Shown here one piece after another: positions 25,342 to 35,041 of a DNA stretch of 64,000 nt; within the stretch, counting starts at the first letter, position 1; each line of letters begins with the position of its first letter. Source of the stretch: Porphyromonadaceae bacterium UBA4262 (lineage in GTDB: Bacteria; Bacteroidota; Bacteroidia; Bacteroidales; Muribaculaceae); NCBI GenBank assembly GCA_002396085.1, contig DGWI01000028.1:1176-65175 (forward strand). The letters run 5' to 3'. The notes below the pieces were generated by a model, which saw only the letters and a program-made list of their open reading frames with translations, had not been told where the DNA came from and did not search any database. A program made the position numbers and the translations under genes.

Positions 25342-25899
25342 TTATTTAATCTTGGTCTGTAACAAGTTGCTGCCTTGCAGCGATACCGTGGTCACTTGGT
25401 CGATGGGTAGTGAGTGGCTCACATCGCTGCACAAGCACAGCAGGTCGCCCATCTTCAGCGTCATGTACTGACTCACAAGGCTCAGTGTCGACTCGGCATG
25501 ATCAATCAAACCTTCTAGGGACAACTGACCTTGCCATGTGTTGCTTACAGTCCACTGCAGTATGCCAGAGTCTGGTAGGCTGTCGCGGTTCACCATCTGT
25601 CCCAACACTAGGGCGCCGTCGTGGGCTCGAGTCAGGGCATTATCGGCAATGGCTTGGCCAGCGGTGTCCACACCATGGGTTAACAGGCCGGCGGTTAGTG
25701 CGTCCCAGTAGCGATGGGCAAAGCGAGGAGCCACGCATTTGCCTAGACGGTTCACGCGGAAGACTGCGCACAACGTGCCCACGAAGTCTGTCGCCCAGTC
25801 TGGCACAAACAGGGGGCGACCGCTGGGCAGAATTGAAGAGTCGGCAAGCAGATCGATGCGAGCCTTGTCGTCAAGGCCATATTTTACAAGAATCTTCAT
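25342..25899 (-). CDS. Fumarylacetoacetase-fold protein lacking the metal ligands
   Basis: 185 aa. The segments RPLFVPDWATDF, RLGKCVAPRFAHRYWDALTA and SQYMTLKMGDLLCLCSDV align by eye with the FAH family (KPFFIPDFSND; RLGKNIAERFAHRYYDAVT; SRFFTLKTGDLIFTGTP). FAH enzymes bind Mg/Ca with an ExE pair and an Asp; here the two Glu positions are Thr and Cys and the DFTARD segment is replaced, so catalysis of the usual kind is unlikely. It has no signal peptide. It lies between PorU and the C25 paralogs, with a -7 box (TAAATTTG, 25941-25948) ahead of it. Probably a repurposed pseudoenzyme. Confidence 0.65.
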   Translation of the reverse strand: MKILVKYGLDDKARIDLLADSSILPSGRPLFVPDWATDFVGTLCAVFRVNRLGKCVAPRFAHRYWDALTAGLLTHGVDTAGQAIADNALTRAHDGALVLGQMVNRDSLPDSGILQWTVSNTWQGQLSLEGLIDHAESTLSLVSQYMTLKMGDLLCLCSDVSHSLPIDQVTTVSLQGSNLLQTKIK

Positions 25900-25940
25900 C
25901 GTGTTGTGACGGCAGATCGAATGCCGAAAACATCAAGTCG

Positions 25941-25948
25941 CAAATTTA
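25941..25948 (-). promoter_or_regulatory. -7 box before the FAH-fold gene
   Basis: TAAATTTG on the minus strand, 42 nt before the ATG at 25899, with a GTTG 22 nt further upstream (spacing longer than ideal). It may let the FAH-fold gene and the three C25 paralogs be transcribed apart from porU. Confidence 0.4.
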
Positions 25949-26047
25949 CTATTTTTTCTTCGAACGCACGCAACTTTTTGCCAAAAATGTGATGCAAGCC
26001 ATGGGCTGAATGCCTGTGAGTCTGCATTTAGTGCACTGTAGAGGCAA

Positions 26048-29000
26048 CTATGGGGCGGTGACAGCCAGTTTCTTGCTCTTGGTAGCCTCCTGGATGCCGT
26101 CGGTCGAGATGATGGCGCGGTAGATATAGATACCACGAGGCACGCGGCGTCCGCCACGGTCACGCAAGTCCCAGGTTACAGGGAATGACGTGTAGGTGTC
26201 GCTCATGCCGCTTTGGCGTGTGCTCCACACCAGGCGGCCCATGAGGTCATATACTTCAACGCCCATGGTCAGGATGGCATCCGGGCGGTTGTGCTTGACA
26301 TAGAATGTGGTCGATGTACTAGCGGGATTGTTTGTGCAGTAGGCCTCATAGATCTCGGGTTTCAGCCCCTTGGCGACCACAAAGTTGATTGTACGTTCGC
26401 TGGAGTTGTTGTACACATCCCACACACGCAGGCGCAGGGTGTGAGCACCCTCGGTCAGGTTGCTCAGCGGGTAACTCAACGTGCCCGACGCGCCAGTGTC
26501 GGTCGACTGTGGTGTGAAGTAGTCGGTTATGTTATTGTAGGTGGTGCTGCCGTCCAGTGTCAGGGTCATGGTGTGTCCGATGCCTGCGTTGGAGTAGTTG
26601 ATGCCACTGTCATCGCTGATGCTCGCAATCACCAGTGGCGACTCATTGACCTTGTCGCCATCGTTGAAGTTCTCACTGTTCAGTCCCAGATAGTGGATCT
26701 CAGGGCCTACCGAGTCGGCTGCAGCCAGGTCATCGTAGCCATAGATGATGAACTCCTCGTTGCTGCCACGGGCCTCGAGAGAGTCGGTCGAGCAGTAGGC
26801 ATACATATTGAGCAGCGACGGGCTGAAGTTGTCGTACAGCACCGAGTCTCCGTTCTCGTTGTCACGCGGCAGCACCTCGGTGGGCAGCACAATGCGACAA
26901 GTGAAGCGACCAGCCTTGACCGAGTCGATGCTTACCGCCAGTTTGTTGGTGCGATCGAGATAGGTGACTTTCTTGCCATCACTGCCGTCATCGTCATAAC
27001 TGTACCCGTGAGTGGTGATTGACTGCTCGTAGTCATAGAGTTCGGTGGTGAGTGTGCCGTTAAACTGTGGCATGGGGTTGCCATCCATGTCGGTGACCGA
27101 GCCACTCACGGTCATCGTCTGCCGGCCGTGGAACACGGGCCATCCTGATTGAGTGAATTCCTGGGCACCCTCGATCGACTCAATGCGGATGTGATGGTCG
27201 GGTTGCGATAGGCGCATGGCTGGGTCACCCACCAGGAAGTAGCGCAGGCGGTTCTCGTCACGAGGCGAGTCGTTCTTGCCCAATCGCAGAATGTCGCCCA
27301 GTCGGTATGGGCGGTTGTTTTCGTCGCGGGCAAATACATATTTGCCTACATTGGCGTTGAGGGTTCCATTGCTGTTGACTAATACAGGACGGGGCGGAGC
27401 GATAAGGGCAATAACGCCGCCGCGAGCGTTGAGGTAGAGGGTCTCGCCACCGCACTCTTCACTGCCATCAAACTGGTTGAAGTCGCACGTGGCAGCATAG
27501 AGTACAGGCAAATGCTTGTAGTAGAACTTGGTGTCTAGGTCTACATGTCGCAGTAGGCCGTTGTCGGTCATGGCATGTGGGCCAGAGTGGCCGGTATAGT
27601 TCCACCAGATCACGCCATTACGCAGGGTATTATAGTGCTTGGTGTTGGCATCGGGGAAGGTGCGCTTAGCACCACTGCTGACACCGTTGAATGCGTCCAG
27701 ATACACACGATTGTACACCATGTCCTGACCGCCGTTAGCCTTCATGGCATTGATTACATCTTCGGCTTGTTCCATGTGTATGCCCCTATTGCCGTCATCG
27801 GCGACAATCATTGCGTTATTCTTCCACCAACCATAGTCAGGTTTGGTCACATAGTCAATGAGTTTGTCGACTACGGTTTTGGCCTCTGCCACACTCTTGA
27901 CAGTCATGCGGCCAACGGCAATGTCCATTGGACTTAAAGCAATGCGTGGCCCTGAGTCGTCCGACAGTGTGCCGAAGAAGTCGTCGGTCGTGTAGGTGCT
28001 GTTGTGGCTGTGGCTCACCTCACTCTGCCAAGTGAGCAACATGGGGGCGTTGAATGCTCGGATGCTGCTTGTGATCAGACGGTTATCAAATGTTCCTTTG
28101 CCCAGTAGCAAGAGATAGCCCAACTTGTGGCCGTCACTACTCCTGCCTCGGTCATAGAACATCTTGCACATCAGGCGATAGGCCATCGCGTCGGGCACGC
28201 CACCCGAGAACTCGTTGAACACATCACTCTCGTTGACGACCAGCACTCGCATGCTGTCGACCGACTCGTGCAGCGCGGCGATGCGCATAGCCTGGTCACG
28301 ATAGTCGCTCAGCGTGATGATGATCATGTCGGGTGTGGGCTGGCTGTGCAGATCCTGGTTGTTCACTGTGCTCACCATTGTGGCACGAGCAAATGATCCG
28401 CCTGGCGTGAACACGGCATAGCGCCGCAGTCCGCTGGACAGCGGTGAGAAATTCAATGACTGACCGTTTAGGCGTGTTGTCAGTGCCACTGGATGCCACG
28501 GCTCGGTGACATCCCACACCACCGTGTTGTCGTTGGCGCCTTCTACAGTGAACTGCAAATCGGTAGTAGTGCTGTTGTTGTCAAAACACAATTGCCCCTG
28601 GCTCAGTGCCAGACGGCGCGTGTAGTTGACCGCGATGTAGTCGAGTCGAGCCAGTGACGGGGCACCTGTCGTTGTAAACTTGACGGTGTATTTCAGTGAG
28701 TTGTTGTCGGCCATGTCGAATGACTTCTGGCTGATGATTTGTTGAAATGCATTGTCGTCACTTTTGCCCGACATCTGGTCGTTGCCACTGCTGGGAAGGT
28801 TGGTGTCATTGTACTGGAACGTCACCCGGGCTGTGCCGGTCGCTTGCTTGACACCCATGATTGAGTACACGTTGACTTGGGTGTCTTGCACCTTGTCAGC
28901 GAGGTTGAATGTGAAACTCTGTTGTGATGTGCCCGTGAAGTCCTCTCCCAGATAGACACGGCCACTCTCTGCAGGGTTGATCAGGTCGACCTCATGCACC

Positions 29001-29518
29001 AGGTGCTCGATGAATGATGTGCATGTCGTGCCTTGCGGATCGTCGCCATGCGGTGATAACGCCACGTCACTGAATCGCGGATCGTCGGTCACAAGATAGT
29101 AGGCGTGTGAACTATAAGGGTGCTGAACGGGCAAGAACTCCATTCCATTGACGGTGCTTGCATTCCAGTAAGTTACACCTTGGGCATAGAATAACAATTT
29201 CCCGTCGGTGCGGACAACGGGCAACTGCGGCAGGTCGTCGGGCAGATCTTCGCTGAGTTTCTCACTCAGTGCCATGCCGCCCATGCCGAACACATGCACC
29301 CGGCTCAGGTCGTTGAAGCCCCATGCTCGAGCGTCATCGGCTGTGATTTCGTGGATGCCGGTCTGCCCCACCTGTATCTTCACCCACCTTCCGTTGGCCA
29401 ACTTCGACGTGTCGGCAAAGTGGGTTGTGTTAAATGCCATTGCATGATGTGCCCCGCAGCACAACATCACTGCGGCGACCACCATGACTCTCAACAAAAT
29501 ATGATTGTGACAGGTCAT
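26048..29518 (-). CDS. porU: Type IX secretion system sortase PorU
   Basis: 1156 aa from ATG 29518, followed by a signal peptide (LLRVMVVAAVMLCCGAHHAM); an upstream GTG at 29617 would misplace the signal. PorU is the outer-membrane C25 protease that removes the C-terminal signal of type IX cargo and attaches the cargo to A-LPS. The C25 domain has YTGHSGPHAM (His about 642) and AATCDFNQFD (Cys about 675). Ig-like domains and a C-terminal signal (RGGRRVPRGIYIYRAIIS) follow. Length is close to the about 1158 residues of known PorU. It is less like the three downstream paralogs than they are like each other. PorV is not next to it. Confidence 0.88.
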   Translation of the reverse strand: MTCHNHILLRVMVVAAVMLCCGAHHAMAFNTTHFADTSKLANGRWVKIQVGQTGIHEITADDARAWGFNDLSRVHVFGMGGMALSEKLSEDLPDDLPQLPVVRTDGKLLFYAQGVTYWNASTVNGMEFLPVQHPYSSHAYYLVTDDPRFSDVALSPHGDDPQGTTCTSFIEHLVHEVDLINPAESGRVYLGEDFTGTSQQSFTFNLADKVQDTQVNVYSIMGVKQATGTARVTFQYNDTNLPSSGNDQMSGKSDDNAFQQIISQKSFDMADNNSLKYTVKFTTTGAPSLARLDYIAVNYTRRLALSQGQLCFDNNSTTTDLQFTVEGANDNTVVWDVTEPWHPVALTTRLNGQSLNFSPLSSGLRRYAVFTPGGSFARATMVSTVNNQDLHSQPTPDMIIITLSDYRDQAMRIAALHESVDSMRVLVVNESDVFNEFSGGVPDAMAYRLMCKMFYDRGRSSDGHKLGYLLLLGKGTFDNRLITSSIRAFNAPMLLTWQSEVSHSHNSTYTTDDFFGTLSDDSGPRIALSPMDIAVGRMTVKSVAEAKTVVDKLIDYVTKPDYGWWKNNAMIVADDGNRGIHMEQAEDVINAMKANGGQDMVYNRVYLDAFNGVSSGAKRTFPDANTKHYNTLRNGVIWWNYTGHSGPHAMTDNGLLRHVDLDTKFYYKHLPVLYAATCDFNQFDGSEECGGETLYLNARGGVIALIAPPRPVLVNSNGTLNANVGKYVFARDENNRPYRLGDILRLGKNDSPRDENRLRYFLVGDPAMRLSQPDHHIRIESIEGAQEFTQSGWPVFHGRQTMTVSGSVTDMDGNPMPQFNGTLTTELYDYEQSITTHGYSYDDDGSDGKKVTYLDRTNKLAVSIDSVKAGRFTCRIVLPTEVLPRDNENGDSVLYDNFSPSLLNMYAYCSTDSLEARGSNEEFIIYGYDDLAAADSVGPEIHYLGLNSENFNDGDKVNESPLVIASISDDSGINYSNAGIGHTMTLTLDGSTTYNNITDYFTPQSTDTGASGTLSYPLSNLTEGAHTLRLRVWDVYNNSSERTINFVVAKGLKPEIYEAYCTNNPASTSTTFYVKHNRPDAILTMGVEVYDLMGRLVWSTRQSGMSDTYTSFPVTWDLRDRGGRRVPRGIYIYRAIISTDGIQEATKSKKLAVTAP

Positions 29519-29758
29519 AATATGCACTATTTGTTTATTGTATTGTAACGAATCGCGGCGCGCTTTATTGTGTGATGGGGCAGTCTTGAGTCGAGTCTTT
29601 ATTTGTGCGAAACGCACTGTGCAAATGTCGCAATTGTTAGCGTTTGGTATCTGTTTTCAATGAAGGATTGTTAAAACTATAGCACAAATTACCGCTAAGT
29701 GACTTTTTTGGTGCATTTCTTGGGGCTTGTTGGCAGAAAATTCTGTATTTTTGCGGAT

Positions 29759-29938
29759 ATGAAAATCAGACGATTGATATGGAGTATTGCTGCCTGTGTT
29801 GCGCTGACGTGTGGCATGGCATCATGTGTTAACCAGAGTTATATGATAATGGATGACGACGAGTGGAGTGGGGCGGCGATTGATAACGATCGATCGCTCA
29901 TTAATGGTGAACTCGAGATGGATGATTGGGATCGTTAG
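29759..29938 (+). CDS. Small acidic lipoprotein (59 aa)
   Basis: 59 aa from ATG 29759: MKIRRLIWSIAACVALTCGM, then ASC, a lipobox-like end (Cys23), and an acidic tail rich in Asp, Glu and Ser. It would be a tiny lipoprotein with about 36 mature residues. A strong -7 box (TATTTTTG, 29746-29753) lies only 5 nt before the ATG, so the mRNA leader would be extremely short or absent. It is divergent from porU and upstream of the export operon. No family is recognised. Confidence 0.6.
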   Translation: MKIRRLIWSIAACVALTCGMASCVNQSYMIMDDDEWSGAAIDNDRSLINGELEMDDWDR

Positions 29939-30034
29939 TGTTCCAAATCTCATCAACTGTAGTTCCTTTTTTCTCCAATATTTTAGTTTTTCAATCATTT
30001 TTGTTTATCTTTGCGTGCTTAATTTTATAGTACA

Positions 30035-31468
30035 ATGCGAATACCGCTCATATTATCATTGCTCGTAGGTGCGCTGATGTCTGTCGCACAGCCTGTTGTA
30101 TCGCTCGATTCTTGTCGTGCCATGGCATTGCGCAACAACAAGGAGATACGTCGTGCCGAGATTGAAATTGAGAAGGCTGGTTACCAGCGTCAAGAGGCCC
30201 ATGCGGCTTATCTGCCTAACATTGATTTTCAGGCATCCTACTTGTTTAATCAGAAGAAAGTCTCGCTCATTGAGGAAGATGCTCTGCTGCCGGTCAAGAC
30301 ATTCAGTCTTGAGTCGCAAGGATATGAATTCAATGTGGTGACCAATCCCATGACCGGTGAGCCCATACTCAACAACGGGCAGCCCATACCCCAGCAGGTG
30401 GCGCTGCTGCCCAAGAGTGCAATGACCTATAACATCCACAACATCATGGCTGCTGCAGTCACCGTCACGCAACCCATCTATATGGGGGGCAAAATCAAGG
30501 CGATGAACGAGATAACACGCTATGCCGAGCAAATCGCCCAGTCAATGCGCGACAACAAGGCCCAGGAGGTCATCTATGACGTCGATGCAGCCTACTGGCA
30601 GGTGGTGTCGCTCAAGGCCAAGCAACGCCTGGCTCAGAGTTATGTCGACTTGGTCAAGTCGCTCCAGGGCGATGTCAACAAGATGCTCGCTCAGGGTGTG
30701 GCAACACGTGCCACGCTGCTCTCGGTCGATGTGCGTCTCAACGAGGCACAGGTGGCACAGACCAAGGTGGACAACGGTCTGGCATTGTCACGCATGCTCT
30801 TGGCACAACTATGTGGCTTGCCGGTTGACAGTGACCTGCATCTGGTAGATGAGGACCGTGAGACGGTGGCCGACGAGTCGCTGCGACCCACCAACTATGA
30901 CCTCAACCAAGTATACGCTCGCCGCAACGACATTCACGCTCTGCAACTGGCCACCGAGGTTTATGACCAGAAGGTCAAGGTGGCGCGCAGCGAGATGTTG
31001 CCTCAGGTGGCTGCATTCGGAGCCTATCATGCCACCAATCCCAATAGTTACAATGGATTCAAGAATCGCTTTGGGCTGGCATTCAGCATCGGAGCCATGG
31101 TGCGCGTGCCCATCTGGCATGGTGGTGGATTGAGCAGTAAGGTTAAGCAGGCACAGGCTGAGGCCAAGGCCAAGCGACTGGAACTGGAAGATGTCAAGGA
31201 GAAAGTGTCGCTACAGGTGAGCCAGGCCAACTTCCGCTATCAGGAAGCACTCAAGACTTATAACGCCACCAAGGCTAATCTGGAAAAGGCCAACGAGAAC
31301 TTGCGTGTGGCACAGGTGGCATTCAAGGAAGGTGTGGGCACCAGCGATGACGTGATGACCGCCCAGACAGCATGGCTCATGGCCAATAGCGAGAAAATTG
31401 ACGCCGAGATTGATGTGCGTCTGTGCGACACTTACCTGAGTAAAGTGCTGGGTGAGACCTTGCGTTAG
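30035..31468 (+). CDS. TolC-like outer membrane efflux protein
   Basis: 477 aa with signal peptide (PLILSLLVGALMSVAQ). It has the two OEP repeats of TolC: long alpha-helical parts (for example AQEVIYDVDAAYWQVVSLKA and EEVKEKVSLQVSQANFRYQE-like segments) and beta-barrel strands including AFGAYHATNPNSYN. TolC proteins form the trimeric outer-membrane channel of tripartite pumps. It is the first gene of the operon with the HlyD-like adaptor and two ABC-2 permeases. A TATCTTTG -7 box at 30006-30013 lies 22 nt before its ATG. Confidence 0.9.
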   Translation: MRIPLILSLLVGALMSVAQPVVSLDSCRAMALRNNKEIRRAEIEIEKAGYQRQEAHAAYLPNIDFQASYLFNQKKVSLIEEDALLPVKTFSLESQGYEFNVVTNPMTGEPILNNGQPIPQQVALLPKSAMTYNIHNIMAAAVTVTQPIYMGGKIKAMNEITRYAEQIAQSMRDNKAQEVIYDVDAAYWQVVSLKAKQRLAQSYVDLVKSLQGDVNKMLAQGVATRATLLSVDVRLNEAQVAQTKVDNGLALSRMLLAQLCGLPVDSDLHLVDEDRETVADESLRPTNYDLNQVYARRNDIHALQLATEVYDQKVKVARSEMLPQVAAFGAYHATNPNSYNGFKNRFGLAFSIGAMVRVPIWHGGGLSSKVKQAQAEAKAKRLELEDVKEKVSLQVSQANFRYQEALKTYNATKANLEKANENLRVAQVAFKEGVGTSDDVMTAQTAWLMANSEKIDAEIDVRLCDTYLSKVLGETLR

Positions 31469-31510
31469 TGCGTGATTATTAATTCTAAAATTCTTAATTA
31501 ACGATAAGAA

Positions 31511-32518
31511 ATGGATAACAACCAACAGCGGACCATCGTCCGCAAGAAAGACCGTGCTTTATTAGCCGCCATCGGTGTGTTTGCCGTGGCTATGGCCATG
31601 ATTGCCATCTTGGGACTCGTGCTCGTGCAACCGCCCAAGGATACCACTCAAGGACAGGCCGACTGCGACCATGTGCGCGTGTCGGGCAAGTTGCCTGGAC
31701 GTGTCGAGCGCATCTTTGTCACCGAGGGGCAGATGGTGCACCGTGGCGACACCATCGCCAAGGTTTACTCGTCGACTGCCGATGCCAAGCTCTATCAGGC
31801 TCAGCAGATGGCCAATGCCGCTGCATCGCAGAATCAGAAAGTCGATGCCGGGACTCGTGAGGAAATCAAGAAAAGTGCCTACAATGTGTGGCAGCAAGCT
31901 ATCGCGGCCGAGACCATCACTCGCAAGACCTATCAGCGCATGCAGTCGCTATTTGAACAAGGTGTGATTACCGAGCAGAAGCGCGACGAAGCCAAGGCCG
32001 CCGCCGACGCTGCCGCAGCCCAGGTGCTTGCAGCCAAGAGCCAATATGACATGGCTGTCAACGGAGCCCAGCAGCAGGACAAGGCTGCTAGTCGAAGCAT
32101 GGCCAATGCTGCGCGTGGCACGGTCATGGAGGTGCAGTCGCTACTCGAGGACCAGTATTTGCTTGCTCCGTGCGATGGCGAGGTTGCACAGATTTATCCG
32201 CAAGAAGGCGAATTGGTTGCTATGGGCGCTCCCGTAGTGTCAATTGCCAAGATGGATGACATGTGGGTGTCGTTCAGTGTACGCGAGGAGATGCTCAAGG
32301 ATCTGCCCAACGGCAAGGTCATCACAACTGACATCCCTGCATTGGGTTTGAAGGATGTCAAGATGAAGGTTTTCTATGTTCACGACATGGGCACCTACGC
32401 AGTGTGGCAAGCCACCAAGGCTTATGGCCAGTATGACTCCAAGACCTTTGAGGTCAAGGCGCGTCCCGAGTCGCCCATCGAGAACTTCCGCCCCGGCATG
32501 AGTGTCATCCTCAAGTAA
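31511..32518 (+). CDS. HlyD-family periplasmic adaptor protein
   Basis: 335 aa. A single N-terminal membrane anchor (ALLAAIGVFAVAMAMIAILG), a lipoyl half (VSGKLPGRVERIFVTEGQMV) and a coiled-coil hairpin (about residues 90-200) are followed by the second lipoyl half (LAPCDGEVAQIYPQEGELV) and beta-barrel domain. This is the membrane fusion protein that bridges inner-membrane permease and TolC. It follows the tolC-like gene by 42 nt across an AATT-rich repeat. Confidence 0.9.
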   Translation: MDNNQQRTIVRKKDRALLAAIGVFAVAMAMIAILGLVLVQPPKDTTQGQADCDHVRVSGKLPGRVERIFVTEGQMVHRGDTIAKVYSSTADAKLYQAQQMANAAASQNQKVDAGTREEIKKSAYNVWQQAIAAETITRKTYQRMQSLFEQGVITEQKRDEAKAAADAAAAQVLAAKSQYDMAVNGAQQQDKAASRSMANAARGTVMEVQSLLEDQYLLAPCDGEVAQIYPQEGELVAMGAPVVSIAKMDDMWVSFSVREEMLKDLPNGKVITTDIPALGLKDVKMKVFYVHDMGTYAVWQATKAYGQYDSKTFEVKARPESPIENFRPGMSVILK

Positions 32519-32552
32519 AATTCTTAATTCTTAATTCTTAATTAAAAGAATA

Positions 32553-33722
32553 GTGCTGCGACTATTTTTCAATGAATCGATCAAGCGTGGACTGGTGCAA
32601 CTGGTCCGGCGGCAACTCTATTGGATTGTGATGATGGTGTTGCCCATCGTGTGCACTGTGTTCTTTCTCGATCTCATGAAGGGGGGCGTGGTCGAGCGTG
32701 TGCCTGTGGGCATCGTCGACCTGGACAACTCGGCCGTGTCGCGACGCATCGAGCGGAATCTGGATGCCATGCAGCAGGTTAGCATTCGTCAGCACTATAC
32801 CGACTATCACGAGGCACTGCAAGCTGTGCAGCGGGGCGACATTTATGGCTTCATCTTCTTGCCCGAGCGACTTGAACACAAGGCACTGTCAGGACAAGAA
32901 CCCGTGGTGAGTTACTATGTCAACTATGCTTATTTCTCGCCGGCTTCCATGCAGTACAAGGGGTACAAGACCACCACACTGCTGGCCAATGGCGCCATTG
33001 CCAAGACCACTATTGAGGCAACAGGCTTGCTGAGTGAGCAGGGTGTGATGAACTTGCTTCAACCCGTCCTGACTCAGATACATTCGTTGAACAACCCATG
33101 GCTCAGTTACGGATACTACCTCAACCTGTCGTTCATCCCCTGCATGCTGGCGTTGTTCATCTTGTTAGCCACGGCATTCAGCATCGGCACCGAGTTGAAG
33201 TATGGCACTTGCCGCGAGTGGATTGCCTCGGCGGGGCAATCGATGGAGTTTGCTTTGTTTGGCAAGTTGGCACCGCACACGTTCATCTTCACTTGCACGG
33301 GCTGGATGATTCAGTTCTTGATGTACCGTGTCTACGACTTGCCGCTCAACTGCAACCCCTGGCACATGTTGCTAGCCATGCCGTTGCTTGTGCTTGCCAA
33401 TCAGGGTTTTGCCCTGCTCATGATGTGCATCGCGCCCAACTTCCGCTTTGGCACCACGTTGTGCACCTTGTTGGGTATGCTTTCGTTCTCGTTCTGTGGC
33501 TTCTCATTACCCGAGGAGGCAATGTATGGCTGGGTGCGTGCCTTGGGCTATGTGATGCCCATCAAGTACTATTTCCTGCTCTCAATTGACCAGGCGTTGA
33601 ATGGCATACCATTCTATTATTCACGTTATTACTATGCAGCACTCATTGTATTCATCGCCTTGCCCTGGCCGTTGTTGTGGCGGCTCAAGCGTGAGTGTCT
33701 GCATCCCGTCTATGTGCCATGA
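32553..33722 (+). CDS. ABC-2 type transport permease, first copy
   Basis: 389 aa from GTG 32553, after an AATT-rich repeat. One N-terminal helix (YWIVMMVLPIVCTVFFLDLM), a large periplasmic part (about residues 45-170) and five C-terminal helices are typical of YhhJ/YbhR-type exporters. It has the MPIKYYFLLSIDQALNG segment near the C-terminus common in this family. Its stop overlaps the second permease start by 4 nt. No ATP-binding subunit is encoded in the operon. Confidence 0.88.
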   Translation: MLRLFFNESIKRGLVQLVRRQLYWIVMMVLPIVCTVFFLDLMKGGVVERVPVGIVDLDNSAVSRRIERNLDAMQQVSIRQHYTDYHEALQAVQRGDIYGFIFLPERLEHKALSGQEPVVSYYVNYAYFSPASMQYKGYKTTTLLANGAIAKTTIEATGLLSEQGVMNLLQPVLTQIHSLNNPWLSYGYYLNLSFIPCMLALFILLATAFSIGTELKYGTCREWIASAGQSMEFALFGKLAPHTFIFTCTGWMIQFLMYRVYDLPLNCNPWHMLLAMPLLVLANQGFALLMMCIAPNFRFGTTLCTLLGMLSFSFCGFSLPEEAMYGWVRALGYVMPIKYYFLLSIDQALNGIPFYYSRYYYAALIVFIALPWPLLWRLKRECLHPVYVP

Positions 33723-35041
33723 CCACTGACCGTCGACATAATCCCCTGCTGCGTTGGTTGCACGACATCTATCTGGTGTGGAAACGCGAGTTCTGGTTCT
33801 CGTTTCACGACGAGGGCGTTATCATCTTCTTCCTGGTCCTGTGCCTGGTCTATCCTGTGTTGTATGCCTTGATCTATAACACTGAGACTGCTCACGACGT
33901 GACTGTGGTGGTGGTCGATGATGACCGTTCGGCCGACTCGCGGCAATTTTCCCGCATGCTTGATGCTACGCCCGAGGCTTGCGTGGTACAGTATGTCCCT
34001 ACCATTGCCGACGCTCAACGGTGCATGCATGAGAAGGAGTGTTATGGCATTGTGCACTTTGACAAGGGGTTTGGCCAGCGCGTTCACCGTGGCGAGCAGG
34101 CCCATGTCACGCTCTACTGCGACATGGGTGTGATGATTCGTTACAAGCAGTTGATGATGGCCATGACAGCAGTTCAGCAGACCTTTAATAGCCAGTTGTT
34201 GCAACAGCGGCTCAGTGTTGTGCCAGTCAGCATGAACTCTGGCTCTATCGGCAACGAGCAGGTGGCGTTGGGCAACACCAGCATGGGGCTTGGTTCGGCA
34301 GTGCTGCCTGCCATCTTCATCCTCGTGTTGCAGCAGAGTATGTTGCTCGGCATCTGCATGTTGCATGGTGGTAGTCGTGAACGTCGCCTGCACAACCAGG
34401 GTGTCGACCCGCTTGAGATACCTGCAGGTGTGTCGGCTTCAATCTTGGGCAAGTCGCTTTGCTACTGGATGATTTATATCATCCCTACCATCTATACCTT
34501 AGTTATTGCACCCAAGTTCTTCGACTTCCCCCAGGTGGGTGACCTGCGTGGCATCTTGGTGCTGGTGTTGCCTTTCTTGTTGGCATCATCGTTCATGGGG
34601 CAAGCCTTGAAGATTTTTGCCAACGACCGCGAGTCCACCTTTATCGCATTGGTGTTCACCTCGTTGATTTTCGTGTTCCTGTCGGGCATCTCCTGGCCGC
34701 GTTGCAGCATGAGTCCGTTGTGGCTCATCGCAGGCAACTTCGTTCCATCGACATGGGCGGTCAACGCCTATGTGCAGATGCAGAGCAATGGAGCGACACT
34801 GGCGCAACAGTCCACTGCCTACTGGATGTTGTGGGTGCTGACGGGGGTGATGTTTGTTTTGGCTTATGCTGTCGAACGCTTTATTTGCCGTAGGCGTTAT
34901 CGCCGCATGCAGCACTATGCCAAGCGTGATGCGATGGCACTCATCCGCGAGGAGTATCGCCGTCAAGCCATCGATGTCTTGCCCGAGAATATCAACCAAG
35001 CCGACTTCGGTATCCCTGGTGGCATGCTCGATGAGCAATAA
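33719..35041 (+). CDS. ABC-2 type transport permease, second copy
   Basis: 440 aa from ATG 33719, which overlaps the previous stop (ATGA); a TTG upstream in the track gives 448 aa. The layout is like its partner: one N-terminal helix (VIIFFLVLCLVYPVLYALIY), a periplasmic domain (about residues 60-200) and several C-terminal helices (IFILVLQQSMLLGICML, YWMIYIIPTIYTLVI, VFTSLIFVFLSGISWP). The C-terminal tail is basic and cytoplasmic. The two permeases probably form a heterodimer. What is exported cannot be read from the sequence. Confidence 0.88.
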   Translation: MTTDRRHNPLLRWLHDIYLVWKREFWFSFHDEGVIIFFLVLCLVYPVLYALIYNTETAHDVTVVVVDDDRSADSRQFSRMLDATPEACVVQYVPTIADAQRCMHEKECYGIVHFDKGFGQRVHRGEQAHVTLYCDMGVMIRYKQLMMAMTAVQQTFNSQLLQQRLSVVPVSMNSGSIGNEQVALGNTSMGLGSAVLPAIFILVLQQSMLLGICMLHGGSRERRLHNQGVDPLEIPAGVSASILGKSLCYWMIYIIPTIYTLVIAPKFFDFPQVGDLRGILVLVLPFLLASSFMGQALKIFANDRESTFIALVFTSLIFVFLSGISWPRCSMSPLWLIAGNFVPSTWAVNAYVQMQSNGATLAQQSTAYWMLWVLTGVMFVLAYAVERFICRRRYRRMQHYAKRDAMALIREEYRRQAIDVLPENINQADFGIPGGMLDEQ

